Below, piece after piece: positions 50,287-62,630 of a stretch of 64,000 nucleotides of DNA (the stretch's first letter is position 1; each line of letters starts with the position of its first letter). The position numbers and the translations under genes are program-made. The notes under the pieces were generated by a model. That model had not been told where the DNA came from. It saw only the letters and a list, made by a program, of their open reading frames with translations, and searched no databases. This DNA comes from Dysidea avara (lineage: Eukaryota > Porifera > Demospongiae > Dictyoceratida > Dysideidae). Location: the NCBI RefSeq assembly GCF_963678975.1, contig NC_089281.1, positions 8,457,277 to 8,521,276 on the forward strand. Direction: 5' to 3'.

Positions 50287-51900
50287 TTTTTTTTTCCCCA
50301 CTATACCAAGTGTATGTGTGTAATATTACAACCTCTTGTATGAATATATGTAAAGTACAGCACGTTTGTATTGAGTATTCATCTCTATGCAAGATCTAGT
50401 CTGTTAGTCTTTCACATAGACTGCCCTTTTGTTCTTTAATGTTTCCTGAGCTTGAGAGTACTGGTGTGTACATATGTATATCGTCAGATTACTGTGTATC
50501 TTGTACACATACCAAAGAGTGCTACTTATACATTCAGAATGATTGATGAGGTTTGATAAACACCTCATGGAGTGGTCAACGTGAACTAGACTTGCTACAT
50601 CAACATAGGAAGACTGAAGTTTTCACCTACATGGCCCCCTCACTTTTTAGTTGAGATACTCTAACAGAGCAGTCGATCACTCTAATAGAACAGTCATAAC
50701 TGAGATACATTTTTTTTTTGCTTTTATAAAATCTGCCCATGCAAATACAAGATCTCAATTAGAATATTATGTTGTCTATCATGATTATACAATTTCACAA
50801 TTAAAAAATCAGCATGAAGTCAAAGCAAGAGTTCATAATATTTGTATGGAGGTGAGTGTCTAACTCTCAGTATGGCCTGTACAAACACCCTGCGTAAAGT
50901 TCACCAAAGTTCACCTTTCATCAAATCAACACCTTTACTGGGGGATAGAAAACTGTTGATTGGTGACCTTACAAATATTATGAACTCTTGGTCAAAGTAA
51001 TAAATTATTGACTTGTATAAATTAAAGTAGCAGTACAACACACCATAGTCCCACCTAACCCACTGGAAGTCTCGAAAATAAATTTCGTAGTACTGTCCTT
51101 AGCCTTAAGCTTACCAACATCACAGTGTGCCTTGTCATGATAAAAGATAATCAAAATATTATTTATATCTTACATCACTCTCATAATCCTTTTACAGAAT
51201 ATCATAGAGGCAGCATAGTGCACCACCAAGACATGAACTCCCATTTTATTGCATATAACTCCAGATCAATTGTAACAACAGATACCTTAATTATGATTTT
51301 TTGCAAATGGTTACATTCTCCTTATTTGTATACAGGTTTCCATGGTAACAACCACAAATATGGCTAACTCGTATATTTGCTTTTTATTGAAACTAGTATT
51401 ATATTATTTACTGAGGTACTTATGAATTTTGCAATAATGTAGTAGTAGATGAATGCTCTCATTAAGCCTAACAATTCCTGCAAAAAGATTTTAAATTCTG
51501 AAGTGATGTTACAGGCGTTTTCTTGATTTTGATAGTTTTATAGAAATTAACTTAGTTTTATATGTTCAATATACTACTGCAAGAAGATAGCTTGGACTAA
51601 AATTTCTGTAAAGAACATTTTAGCTTAATTTTAGCATTTATGATGATTCAAACTCAGCTTACTGAATTTACTGATACAAGATTGTATTAAAATGTGTATT
51701 GGAACACTACTAACATAGATAATTATAAGAGCATTAAATTACACTAACACTAATGCACCTATCAATAGTAAGCCCCAGTATTCCCCTCCTGGGTGTACAC
51801 GGGGAAATTTGATCCGATTTGACCTTAAAAATTGCCCCCATACACTGGGTGGGGATTTGACCACTCACCAAGCATAGAGTATAAAACTGTCAGGTAAGAG
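50287..51900. other. Intergenic; third ACCAAGAG MITE
   Basis: A MITE copy lies at about 50826-50992 with ends GCAAGAGTTCATAATATTTG and its inverse. A doublet of the CTCTATTAGAG motif lies at 50655-50706. The remainder is AT-rich with no gene seen. Confidence 0.6.
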
Positions 51901-51915
51901 TCCATGAACGAGAAC

Positions 51916-52190
51916 CTATAAGACTGAATCATGTCTCCAGGTATACTTGCCTTGATCAAGAGCAACAGGACATCCAGTCAAGATATGGTTTGTTGTCCAG
52001 GGCTGGGGAGCTTGACAAAGGGCACTTTTAGGGCTAGTAATGATGTTCCATCTAGCCAAGTTCATAGGAGTTGGTAGAGTATCACAACCAGCATGTAGCA
52101 AGGACAGCTGTTTCTCAGGGAGGCCATACATCAATTTCTTCCAAAAAGGACAAGCTTGCTCAGAGTGACAATGTCTAAAAATTTATTCTG
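51916..52190 (-). pseudogene. Retroelement relic, zinc-knuckle-like tail region
   Basis: The minus-strand frame reads LARWNIITSPKSALCQAPQP, TTNHILTGCPVALDQGKYTW and RHDSVL. The series C-x-x-x-x-Q-x-x-TT-x-HIL-x-GC then AL-x-QG-x-YTWRHD is typical of an animal reverse-transcriptase family whose next downstream segment resembles the relic at 37642-38064. The two pieces are separate insertions. Confidence 0.6.
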
Positions 52191-52299
52191 AACAGGATAC
52201 TTGTACCCTTTTTCCAAGCTGTTTAGTCCATCCATCGTCTCTTATGCACACGAATGAATAAGCTCAATTTGGCCTATCGGCTGCTATCATATCGTCATG

Positions 52300-52650
52300 T
52301 TATATCTATGCTATCGTTGTGTGTTCGGGCGCACACGTCATTACCATAGTAACGTATCACGTGGCACAAGCGTTTCTAAAGACGCGGTTGGCGCGTGTTC
52401 TGTAAGGGAACGTTTAGTTTGTTGTGTGCGTGATTAGAGCGACTAAGGAATCTAACGCGATTTATTGAGTGATTGTTACTGCTAAAGAGTGCGGAGAACT
52501 CTAATATCAGTAATAAATCTTGTGTTAAACGACGTAAGTCAATTGATCTCACAAGTACGCCACACCATGTATCTATGTTGCTTGCTCCTAGGAGTTACAT
52601 AGCTAGTCAGCTACTGCAAGCTCGACTGGAAGTTAATGGAAGCTGAAGGT
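52300..52650 (+). promoter_or_regulatory. Probable promoter / 5' exon of the coiled-coil gene
   Basis: A local CpG-richer island (52315-52400) holds ATTACCATAGTAAC, close to the RFX X-box palindrome, and TCACGTGG, an E-box. Possible first-exon donors follow at GTAAGTC (52531) and GTTTGTC (52650). No coding exon here fits the phase of the next one, so the first exon is probably untranslated. Confidence 0.4.
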
Positions 52651-53189
52651 TTGTCGATGATGTATAATATATATATTTTTTTGTCTGAATGGTAGGAGTG
52701 TCTATTTATTTATTATTGGAGACAATGTATACGAAATAGGCCTGAGGCCTTATCTATGACGGTTTTACTGATTAATACATGATTCAAGTTACTCAGGTCT
52801 AGAAGCAGTTTGAGAAAATACTAGATAAATTCTCAGTTTTATCCTCCATGCACAGGGATAGGGGACACACCCTAGTATTGCTCTTGCGTCACCAGACTTT
52901 TTTTCTATTGGGTAAGAGAAGAAGATCTGGTCCAGTTTGAATACCCACTATGAGGCTGAGATGCAAATGTGATCTACAGTAGCACGTGCAGGAGCGATGA
53001 AGTGTGAGTGGAGGATCCATATTCACCTGCACTTGACTATTTTATTAGACAGTATGGGATTTCCTATCCCATAATATCACCCAAAAACCATTCTTGTTAT
53101 TCCTTCATGCCAGCTTGGCAGTATTGGTTAGGCATAATGAATCCATCCACCTAGAATTTTCTACTAACTCACTATCTGCCTGACTAACT

Positions 53190-53680
53190 GCAGGGGCGTA
53201 TCCAAGGTGGTTTCTAGATTTGGTAGTGAGGTATAGGTGCAGGAGCCAGCAACATGCAGTCTAGGCATGCGCCAAAGGAGCCACACAGCGGGATTAAATG
53301 TTCAAAAGCTTTTAGCGGCACCCCAGACCCTGGGGCAAGTAGCCACTGGGCCTGGTCTGCATTCTTCACGTTTTAGTTACATGTTACTCCTGTATTCAAG
53401 GCTTTAAGCCTTCTCACAGGCTTTAAACCTTCTCACAGGCCCCTGGTGGGATAATGTCCACAGAATAACACCATCCGCGTATTCCATTATGAATGTTCTA
53501 TTAGAGTAGTTTTGTGAATGCATCTGACTGTTCTATTAGAGTATCTCGATCTTTAGAAAGGATTTATCTTTGTGCCTTAATCAGCAAGTTGATATACAAG
53601 TTTCCCATTACACTGTAGCTATACTGCCCTATACTTTTAAAGCTGCATCCTTGCATCAGCCAGGTTCCAGGCAGATGATT
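53190..53680. mobile_element. Decayed GGGGCG-type MITE(s)
   Basis: It starts GCAGGGGCGTATCCAAGGTG. It carries the GACTGTTCTATTAGAGTATC motif twice (53490-53552) and runs toward the first coding exon of the coiled-coil gene. The right end is unclear. Confidence 0.45.
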
Positions 53681-53691
53681 TTTAGATTTTC

Positions 53692-56600
53692 ATGTACACA
53701 GGTCAACAACTACTGGTCTATTATTGTCTACTGACTGTCGTTTTTTGGCTTGCCATCAGCATCTTGATTTGGGGTAAGCTTCATATGCAGTAATATTCAA
53801 AATAACATAATCTGTTGTACACAACAAGTATTGTAATAATCCTTCACAAAGTCCATGTCACTTCCTATATTGATCATGAAAATACATCTGTTGTTAGCAA
53901 AGTAGTACCAGGTGATGTCATTGATGATGATACTATTACTGGTACTAGTGATAAAGGTGAGATTATGTCATATTTGAGTTGTTAGCTATTAATGTTCATT
54001 TCCTGTATTATAAAGATGAACAAGAACTTCGATCTTGGTATTTGGCCATTACTGCAACTAAACCTTTGACGAATCCATTTCCTAAAACTGACTACAGATT
54101 GAATCTGAAGAATATCTCTAGACTACCGACAATAATAGAGTTACCTGTCACAGAGAAACTGGAGGAAGTGGGAGTTGAAGAATACTGCAGTGAAGTCTGT
54201 ACAGCCAATAATTATATAATAAACTCCACAACTGATGACGGAGGTGATGATGATGATGATAATCGTAACGGTAAGATTGAGAGATAAAATACTGTTGCTT
54301 ATTTCTCTATTACAAAGATGAAGAAGAGCTTCATTCTTGGCATTCAGTGACTGCTGCAACTAACCCAAACCCATGGCCTAAAACTGACTACAGAATGAAT
54401 TTGAGAAATGTCTGTAGGCTGCCAACAATAATAGAGTTACCTATTTCAGAGAAACTGGAGGAAGTGGGAATTGAAGAGTATTACTACATTGAATATGGAG
54501 TAATACTCTTATATTCCCACTTATACTCAGATGATGGCGGTGATAATGTTGACATGTGTAATGGTAAGATGCAAAAAGAAAGTAAACAAAACAACATAAA
54601 TTGTAAGAAAAGGTTTGCAGCCTTCAAAACACCTGGGTTAAAATAGTTGTAAACTCAAAGATAGGTAGTATACAATATCATGTCATTACAGTCATTTCTC
54701 AGCTGCTACCTTTGATTTTGCAACTTTTAGTAAATCCAGTGCTTTATAAAGCTTTACGGCTGTTTCACTTCTTTTCATGTTATACCTCCAAAACATAGGT
54801 AGCAGAAAAAAGGGAGAACCTTAGAATGATATCTTGCACAAAATTATATTTCTAGGAGGGAGGATAAGTGCCACAAAAATAGATATGTACTATAATCAAA
54901 CATTAATATACCCTAATAGAGCAGTCAAATACATTTAATGTACTATCTTACAACAAAACAAAATTGAGACTTAAAGCATTATGGATATATTTGAGAGCTG
55001 CATATCTTCTCACTATACCCAGTTTCCCAATGTGCAGTTTATTATATTACTACCTAGATGTGGTAACATTAAATCTTTGTGCCATAACTATTTGTGCCAA
55101 ACTAGACAGCAAATAGCCAATAAATTATGCATTTGGCTAGATTTTTGATTTGAGATTTGGCTTCACATTACAGCTATAAATTAATTTTGGTGAACTATGA
55201 GACATCATCATGAAAGTTAAAATGGCAACTACTTTTGAAGGGCCTCTAATAGAGTGCAGATTTTTTTTTGAGGATTTTTAGGGATGTTTGAGAATTCCAT
55301 TAGCAGATGCATGCCATGCCAGCACTTTTACACTTGTTTTCTAACTCTGTAGCTGACTAGCTGTGTGACAACAATCTTTCTAATCACCAAAAGGCACTGC
55401 CATGATATGATGGTTACCATATGTACACATCGAATAACTCCCATAAGTGTATAGCCACAAATCAATAAGACTTGATTTGCATCAAAGTGACCAAACTTGG
55501 TAAATTCATCTTTATGGCTTAAAACTGATGCTAAAACACAAAAAATGCTAAACTAACAATGCCAATCTATACTGCATTTTCCCCAAGAATTTTCAAAACT
55601 TAATTTTTAACAAGTGCCCCCTCCTCTTAGAATTCTTTATGATTCCTATTGTGTACATGTACCACGCTAGATTTCTTCACAGTATACACACCATGAGTCT
55701 TGATAGCGTATCCTTACTATCCTAGCATGATTTTCTTAGCCATGTTCTTGGATTAGTGATTATACAATGGGTTGTGACTAGATTTGCAAAAGTTTTAGTT
55801 GCCCAAAAAAAAAATCAAAACAACATTTTATAACACAAACAGTTGACATTATGTATACTGTACAGGTTATAAATAATATTGCTGTATATGGTTATAAAAA
55901 TGCATCTTGTGTCCTAGATGGCACTGTAGTACAGATATATTGTGAGCTTGTTATCTCTGTACACAGCTGGTGGTGTGACCAATGAGGAGGACCATGGGAA
56001 TGATGATAACCAATGGTATATACTGTATGTAATACTGTACTGTATGTGTTACAGTGGACCCTCAGTTATCTAAGCCCCAAAGTGTCTCAGGCAAAGATAA
56101 AAGTGTTCGGATAAGTGAACTGTCCAGATAACTGAAGCCCATACATGTAATACAGAGCTCTGTTGAAATACTCTAATAGAACAGTCATTTCTAATTTTGG
56201 AAAAATAAGGGGTATGGATAAACGAGGGTCGGATAACTGAGGGTCTACTGTAGTGTATGTATATTGCATACACTGTGTTTTTGATTGCATGTAGCATGTA
56301 CCAATTCTATAAAACAAAGTTGCATAATATTTTGTTATATACCTGAATGTTAGTATTTTGGATCCATACCAAGGGGTCGGCGACAGGTGTGAAATGAAAC
56401 ATTGGATGTTGTCCTTACAGATTAATCAGCCTGGTTAAGTCCCTATAATGAATACTGAAATCTTTGGTAAATCTTGGTGGTGACCCCAACCCCTCAATCC
56501 ATACCAAATGTAATTTTGATTCTTTCTTATGTGAGCTATAAATTTTATTCAGGACCACTGATGAATTGGAAGGTCACTCCTCTGACTATGAGGACACCAC

Positions 56601-58506
56601 TATGGATGTCATAAATGAAGTAATGTGTTACTTGTATGTATATGTAATTGGGGTTGCAATGGAAGTTGGGGTTGCAGTTGCAATGGAAAAGATTGTTGCA
56701 CTGGAAACCTGCACTGAGCACCTCTGTATTGTTTTGACATGAGCTGAGGCGACGGAGACACCTATATTTAGGGGGGGGGGGGGGCTGGGGGTCTAGCTTG
56801 ATGATGCCATGGCCTAGTTGTAAGTCAAAAACCAAAAGAAAGAAAGAAGGTCATTATCTGCTGGCAATAGTTTCCCTCTACCAACTAGACTATATCTCCT
56901 TATTTATAACTACATACGTAGCTTACTTGCTACACTGCTCCTCAAAGAATACTGTGACTGCTCTATTAGAGTATCTCGATCTTGACTGCTCTATTAGAGT
57001 ATCTCGAATGATGCTATTAAACTCGGCTCTCCATCACAGCTACAGATAATTTTAGAGGGGCTAAGCCCCCCATAATTTTTTTTTACAGGGGTTGCAGCCC
57101 CCCCCTTCTCTGCTGCCCCTGGGCATGAGTTTATATTTACTGTATAACAATTAACTCTATGAACCATATACCATATAGCTAATCTAGTGAGTCTACTACT
57201 AGTATACATCTGTTCCAAGTAAAAGAATTACTGTTGTGTGCCAATTCTATTGTGTAGGAGTAGAAATAAAAACCATATACATTATAACATCATAATATAT
57301 AGCCCTGATCAAAATCTTTTTTTAAATTTCTGATCAGATTGACTTGCAATATAAAATTATGTGGTTAACCAGTTAAGGATGTGTACACATTTCTATCAGC
57401 CATGGATATTTTTACTGAAATTACATTCCATATAAGTTTTGAAGTTGCATGACTTCAAGTGTTGTATATATGTATACATGCACAGGTTGTTACTGACAGT
57501 GTAGAATCAGATTGTGAAATATGTGTTGGACGCTCAAGAGATGATGGGTATAATTCAATGATCGAATTTGTGAAGGAAGACCAAGTCAATGAATCAGACA
57601 GACAGATGCAGCCTATTAATGAAGGTAAGAAACTTTAATGATATTGTATGTTGTACATATTGCTAATAACATGTAGGCTTCAAAGAAACTGTCACCAAAC
57701 ATGTGATAGAATTAGATAAGAGGTTTAAGACAATTGAAAAGATAGTTGATGTCTTAGAGAAAGAACATCAAGCTAAAATGATGGAACAGAAAAAATTTGA
57801 ACAAGAATTGAAAGTAAAACTAGAAGATCAAGCAAAGGCATCAGAACAGAAGACGCAGGGCTTTAAAGAAGGTAAGAAACAGTTTAAATTTTGATCCTAG
57901 ATATCGTTGTTCTTTGCAGAATTCAAAGAAACTGTTATTAAACACCTGGTGAAGTTAGATGAGGGTTGTAAGATAATCTGGAAGATGGCGGATAGATTAA
58001 AAGAAGATCACCAAATTAACATGATGGAACAAAGGAAAATGTTTGAGGAAGAACTGAGAAGAAAATTAGTAGAAAAGGAGAACACAATGAAAATACAACA
58101 GCAAATCAAGTCAGAAGAGGAAAGAAAGAAGTTTGAAGAAGAGTTGCACATAAAACTTGCAGATCTGAGAAGAAGGGTGAAAGCAAAGAAAGGAAAACGA
58201 GAAATACAGGGATTGAGTAAGCACTTTACATTCACTCTGACAGAAGCACAACAAAATCAAGTTGATGAGTTAAACAAGAAGTTCAATGAGAAGATAGTGG
58301 AGGCAGAAGAGACCTACATGAAGAAATTTGAGGTGTTGAAGGATAAGAAAAAGGCTGACTTGAAGTTGCAGTGTCAATACTTGATTGAGGATAAAGAGTG
58401 GAAGTTTAACAAGATTAGGAGGAGGTTTAACAAGGAGATGCGTAAACTGGTGAAAGATTGGAGAAAGAAGTGCAATGGTGAAGTGACATTTCCTGCTGAT
58501 CAGTAG
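53692..58506 (+). CDS. Unrecognised membrane-anchored coiled-coil protein
   Basis: Nine phase-consistent exons: 53692-53773, 53852-53956, 54016-54270, 54318-54563, 55967-56015, 56553-56619, 57486-57624, 57677-57871, 57920-58506; 574 residues. Residues 6-26 form one hydrophobic helix (LLVYYCLLTVVFWLAISIL), either a signal anchor or a signal peptide. Exons 3 and 4 are copies of one another: each has KTDYR.NL.N..RLPTIIEL, then EKLEEVG.EEY, and each ends in an Asp/Gly-rich run. Exons 5-7 are acidic. Exons 8 and the start of 9 are also copies (FKETV.KH...LD, then MMEQ). From about residue 315 the protein is Lys/Glu-rich and strongly predicted to be coiled coil, and it ends near GEVTFPADQ. I know no family with this layout. 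Start choice rests on phase and the helix; the first two exons are less certain than the rest. Confidence 0.75.
54564..55966. other. 1.4-kb intron of the coiled-coil gene
   Basis: AT-rich, with a CCCTAATAGAGCAGTC motif at 54910. I saw no third copy of the duplicated exon. Confidence 0.5.
56050..56254. mobile_element. pogo/Tigger-type MITE, second copy
   Basis: The ends TACAGTGGACCCTCAGTTATC and its inverse (GATAACTGAGGGTCTACTGTA) show TA flanks. It contains AAATACTCTAATAGAACAGTC. It lies in an intron of the coiled-coil gene. It is related to 24772-25037 but shorter and diverged. Confidence 0.75.
56744..57122. mobile_element. GGCGG/G-run MITE in intron
   Basis: The left end TGAGGCGACGGAGACACC followed by a G14 run pairs loosely with the right end CCCCCCCTTCTCTGCTGCCCCT. 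It contains two tandem copies of TGACTGCTCTATTAGAGTAT CTCGA (56952-57008). It lies between coding exons at 56619 and 57486. Confidence 0.6.
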
Positions 58507-59118
58507 CAAAAAAAAAGAATTAAGCGTTGAAAGTAAACAACGTAAAAAAACTATTAAACCAAAAAAAAATTTTTTTTAAACAGATAAAACCACATAACTT
58601 AAAATTTCTGTACATGTATATGCAACATTGTTTGCTTTCAGTGTGAATATACACTCAGATTACACAATGCATACTGAGAGAATATCTTCAAGCTACAGTT
58701 GCAGTGGTAATTTGGTACAGGCTGGGACATCCCTCTGCATGAATTAAAGAAAAGTTGTACTGGTTTAGTTTTCTATAGGTAGTTACATGCTTAGACTGCT
58801 ATACTTTTTGATACAATCTGAACATGAGGTATGTATTTGTAGCTGTCTAAATCCTAAGCAGAACTAATAGATGGGTGTCTGGGTGAAAGGGTTACATTAA
58901 TTACATGGTAGTAGCTAATAACACTTGGCCCTAACTAAATAAAAGCACTGCTTTGGTATTTTACATCAATAGCTGAATGGAAATAGTAGTGCAAGTATTT
59001 TCATTCTTATATTTATATTGCTAACTAATCATTGTTGGCTACTGAACATGTAAACTTGAACTGAAGAACAGCCTGATCATCTACTTGACTGGTAAAGGAG
59101 TTTATGGAACTGAAATTA

Positions 59119-59581
59119 AGGCTGTACCGATACCACATTTTACAGCTGATACTGATATTTATTGTCTATTTCTGATACAGGTTTTCCTAATAAACCAATA
59201 TTAAATATTCAGCCGATACTTAATAATTGTAACCGATATGTATTATTGTGGGATATAGCATAATAAGATTATATAACATAATCACTATGGCTGTGTTGAA
59301 TTTACTAAACATTGTTCACAAATCAAAAATGTATTACCAAAAAGTGATACAAAACATCCTCAAAAACAAAAGGCATAACCACTTGGAGAAGTGAACCCAG
59401 GGCTACTCACAGCATAGTCCAGGATCTTACCACTTGTCTACAAGGTCACTTTAGCTAGTTACGTGCTTTTTATAGTACTTATAAGTACTTACACTACTCA
59501 AGTGAAGTATCTGTATTATAGACTTGCAATTGACCGATACCGATACCGATACTCGTAATATTGGTATCGGTACAGCCCTAT
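59119..59581. mobile_element. MITE with GGCTGTACCGATACC ends and tRNA-like insert
   Basis: The ends GGCTGTACCGATACCA and its inverse TGGTATCGGTACAGCC are clear, with further internal CCGATA repeats. On the minus strand, 59370-59460 holds a tRNA-like block (TAGACAAGTGGTAAGATC as box A, GGGTTCACTTC as a weak box B). No exact target duplication is seen. Confidence 0.7.
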
Positions 59582-59655
59582 AGTCTATATGTACCTTGAA
59601 GGCCTAAAAAAATGAACTAATTCCCTCTAAATGTTGCAGGCATATATATCTACAC

Positions 59656-59980
59656 CATAGGCGGTGGAGACGGGGGGGGGGGGGGGGGGGGGAGGGGGCA
59701 TGGCCCCCCCACTTTTTTGGGACACTGGTTTGCAAGAAAAGATCGAGATACTTTAATAGAACAGTCAGGATCTGGATACTCTAATAGAGCAGTCACAGTG
59801 TTTAGAGAGGCAGTGTAGCAAATTACTTAGCTACGTATATGTAGTTATAGATAAGGAGATGTAATTGATGGAGAGCAGCTATTGTCAGCAAGTTATGACC
59901 TTTTTTTTTTTTTTTTTTTGGTCTTTAACTTTATAGCTGGCCTGGCCCCCTCACTCTTTGGCCTCCTCCACCGCCCCTGA
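59656..59980. mobile_element. GGCGGTGGAG-type MITE
   Basis: The left end AGGCGGTGGAGACGGGG and the right end, the inverse of AGGGGCGGTGGAGGAGG, form terminal repeats. A G-run (59674-59691) and a T-run (59901-59919) lie inside. Two inverse copies of the CTCTATTAGAG motif lie at 59743-59797. About 325 bp, non-coding. Confidence 0.75.
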
Positions 59981-60599
59981 TCTACAGTATAGTGCATAGA
60001 CTCTACATGAAGCTTAAGGGTTAGGAGTTAGGTCAATGCACATTTGGGCTGTTTATTGGTCAAACAAATGTGCATGGACAGTTGCCAGTGTAATGTAAAA
60101 GTTGTCAATGATATACTGTAATCTACTTTATTGATATGATTTCACAACTATTCTAAGCATATATCCAAGCAGTAAATGTATGGGGTTACTGCTTGTAACA
60201 TACTGTGCACACTGTTAACCAGTACAATAGGCAACAATTCTACAGTGCCAACTATAACGTGCAGCCACGGCTCCTATGCCATTTGCCTAGAAGTGGTACG
60301 GGGGACCACTGCATCCACTGCAGAATTTCAAGATACATATCCTTATAGCTGGTCCCTATAGTGGAATAGTAATCATTGTGATGTACAAGAAGTTGTGCTG
60401 TCAATGTGTATATGCATTAGTTTGAACACAGAATGAATCCTGGGATCTGGTCTGTATGGCTCCTTAATCACCTGCATATATCAAGTCACCATTGGACCAT
60501 GTTTCATCATTTAGATTCTGACTCCTTGCTAGACAGGTCTCCTACACAGATTCTAATTCCTTCCTTATGGTGGCATAGTGTAATAATAAATCACATTGC

Positions 60600-61170
60600 A
60601 CTATGTAATTCATTCTTTTTCAAGTACATGGTTACAATAAAATGGGTGAATACGTGGCAACTCAAATTTGATGTAGCCAAATGTGTCACAATCCAATGTA
60701 GATTTCTATCACCCATTCTGCATGGTTATGTAGATGCTATATATTTATTTTGGAACAACACACATATTTGGGAGTGTTATTGTATAAAAAACACTATCAT
60801 ATAACAAATATCATCAAGAACTCTTAATTTTCTAAAGTGCAACTTGAACAAGTGCTGCATCAGCTTACATTACAATGGTCCATCCACAATTAGAATATGC
60901 ATCTGCTATTTGGGACCCATACTCTGACATCAACCAGTTTGAAAAAGTACAGCGGCATGCAGCCCAGTGGGTCTTGAACAATTACCACCAAACTAGTTCT
61001 GTGACAGATGTGTTAAATAAATTACAGTGGCCACCCTCCAGACACGTCGCAGATTTTAAAACAAACAAACTATTACACAAGGCTATCTGGCCCCTGAACC
61101 AAGACAGTACCATCCACAACATTTCATCCTCCCATGCTCATCTACCACACCAGAACAGCTACTTTTAGTA
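60600..61170 (+). pseudogene. LINE relic, RT C-terminal region
   Basis: The frames read NTWQLKFDVAKCVTIQC (post-catalytic WQLKFN-x-x-KC motif), then MVHPQLEYASAIWDPYSDIN, EKVQRHAAQWVLNNYHQTSS and LNKLQWPPSRHVADFKTNKL. Same family as the relics at 24345 and 38036. It is decayed, with no complete protein. Confidence 0.75.
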
Positions 61171-61404
61171 AAGATTGAAATTCCCTACCAGCAATAATCA
61201 TAGAAATTGATAAGTTTTACTGAATTTAAATTGATAACCCCAAACAAGTTTTACTGAACTTACAAGAATTTGTTATTGTGTATTATCCTGACCACACCAG
61301 CTATTCGTCAGTACTCATAAAACAAACATAAAATCTGTCAACATGTTAGATACCAACTGTAAGGTAGTGTCAGTCATTGCACAAATGGTACTAATAGCAA
61401 ATTA

Positions 61405-62630
61405 TTAAACAATTGATTCAGCGTTTCCCGTACTCTGGTCCTGGGCATCTAATAATACATTATGTTTCAAGTTATCAGGGGCAACAAAATACTTGTCATA
61501 CTCCCTGTCATCTTCCAAATCTTTGACTACCATGTCATTATCACCAGCTGTTTCATTAGCCAACACATTGTTTTCCATGTTTTCAGTAGTTTTTACTTCA
61601 TCTTGTGTATTATCACTGCAATTCTGATCCCTAAAACAGCCACATAAATGAAAGCGAGGTCTCTTCTTAAAGATCCCACTAGCCACTCTTGTTGTAATAA
61701 CTTTATCTGCTTTCTCATAAAACGCTGTCACTTTGGTAAATATTACAGAGACAAATGCCAAGCCTAAAAATAACCAACCAACAACTCCCATTAGAAACAA
61801 ACCTCTCTCAACAGTGTTACCTGGGCCTGCTGGTAGGAAATCACCAAAACCAACAGTGGTTAGAGTGACCGCTACAAAATACAAAGCAGTGGTATAGGGC
61901 CATTGATCAACGACAGCAAAGAAAATAGCTGGGATACCAAAAAACAACGTAAACCCTACTGTAAGCAAAAGCAGAATCGACATGTATTTTAGGCTTTTAT
62001 TGTTTCTTATAATCCACCTCTGAACAGATCTGTCCCATAGATCAGACAATGTCCTGCCGAGGATGGCCATGTAGAACAGAAACAGTGGTATCCCAAAAAG
62101 TGCATAGAAGCAAAATAAAGTTTGTCCAGCACTAGTTACAGGTGCTAAATTCCCATAACCTATAAATTAAACAAATATGTGAAAACAGCTTTGGAGCTAA
62201 CAAAAAAAAACTAACCGATTGTTGTAATTACAGTCATGGCAAAGAATACTGCAGGGCCATATTCCCATTGTCTAGGTATTGTATCAATATCACCAATGAA
62301 GACATTATCGTCACACATAATTCTAATTCTTTCTATCAGGTCTTCAGTCTCTCCAATGGTCTGGCCTAAAGACTCAGCTAGTTCTTCAGTAAAATTATCT
62401 CTTTGGTAAGCTGCATTCACAAGTTCATCCTCCTCGTTTGGATGTTCAATCAGGTAAAATGCAAGACCCCCAAGTACCAAGTACACACACAAGCCTGTGA
62501 AATAAGTCAGGTACTGTGTAAGTAAATTCCACTTGCACAGGTTCCGTTTGATCCACTGCACAAAGAAAGAAGCCCATGCTATTCTCCTCCTTCTCTTCAC
62601 GCGGCGTTTTCTATGCGTAGGCGCCGCCAT
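61405..62630 (-). CDS. Two-pore-domain potassium channel C
   Basis: K2P channel from exons 62630-62216 and 62159-61405; 389 residues from the second Met, which sits in ACCATGG and is preferred to the Met two codons earlier. The 56-bp intron again splits the Gly codon of filter 1. Very basic N-terminus (HRKRRVKRRRR); M1 LTYFTGLCVYLVLGGLAFYL; cap about 65-120 with one cysteine (RIMCDD); filter 1 TTIGYGN at 136-142; filter 2 TTVGFGD at 239-245; M4 GWLFLGLAFVSVIF; long acidic C-tail (about 100 residues) with a CGCF motif that could be lipid-modified. It is clearly diverged from channels A and B. Its start is 250 bases from that of the SH2 gene. Confidence 0.95.

Noticed and set aside
52637-52680. 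ATGGAAGCTGAAG as the start of the coiled-coil gene
   Set aside because: Joining it to the exon at 53680 puts that exon in a frame whose end phase does not match the next exon. The Met at 53692 keeps all phases.
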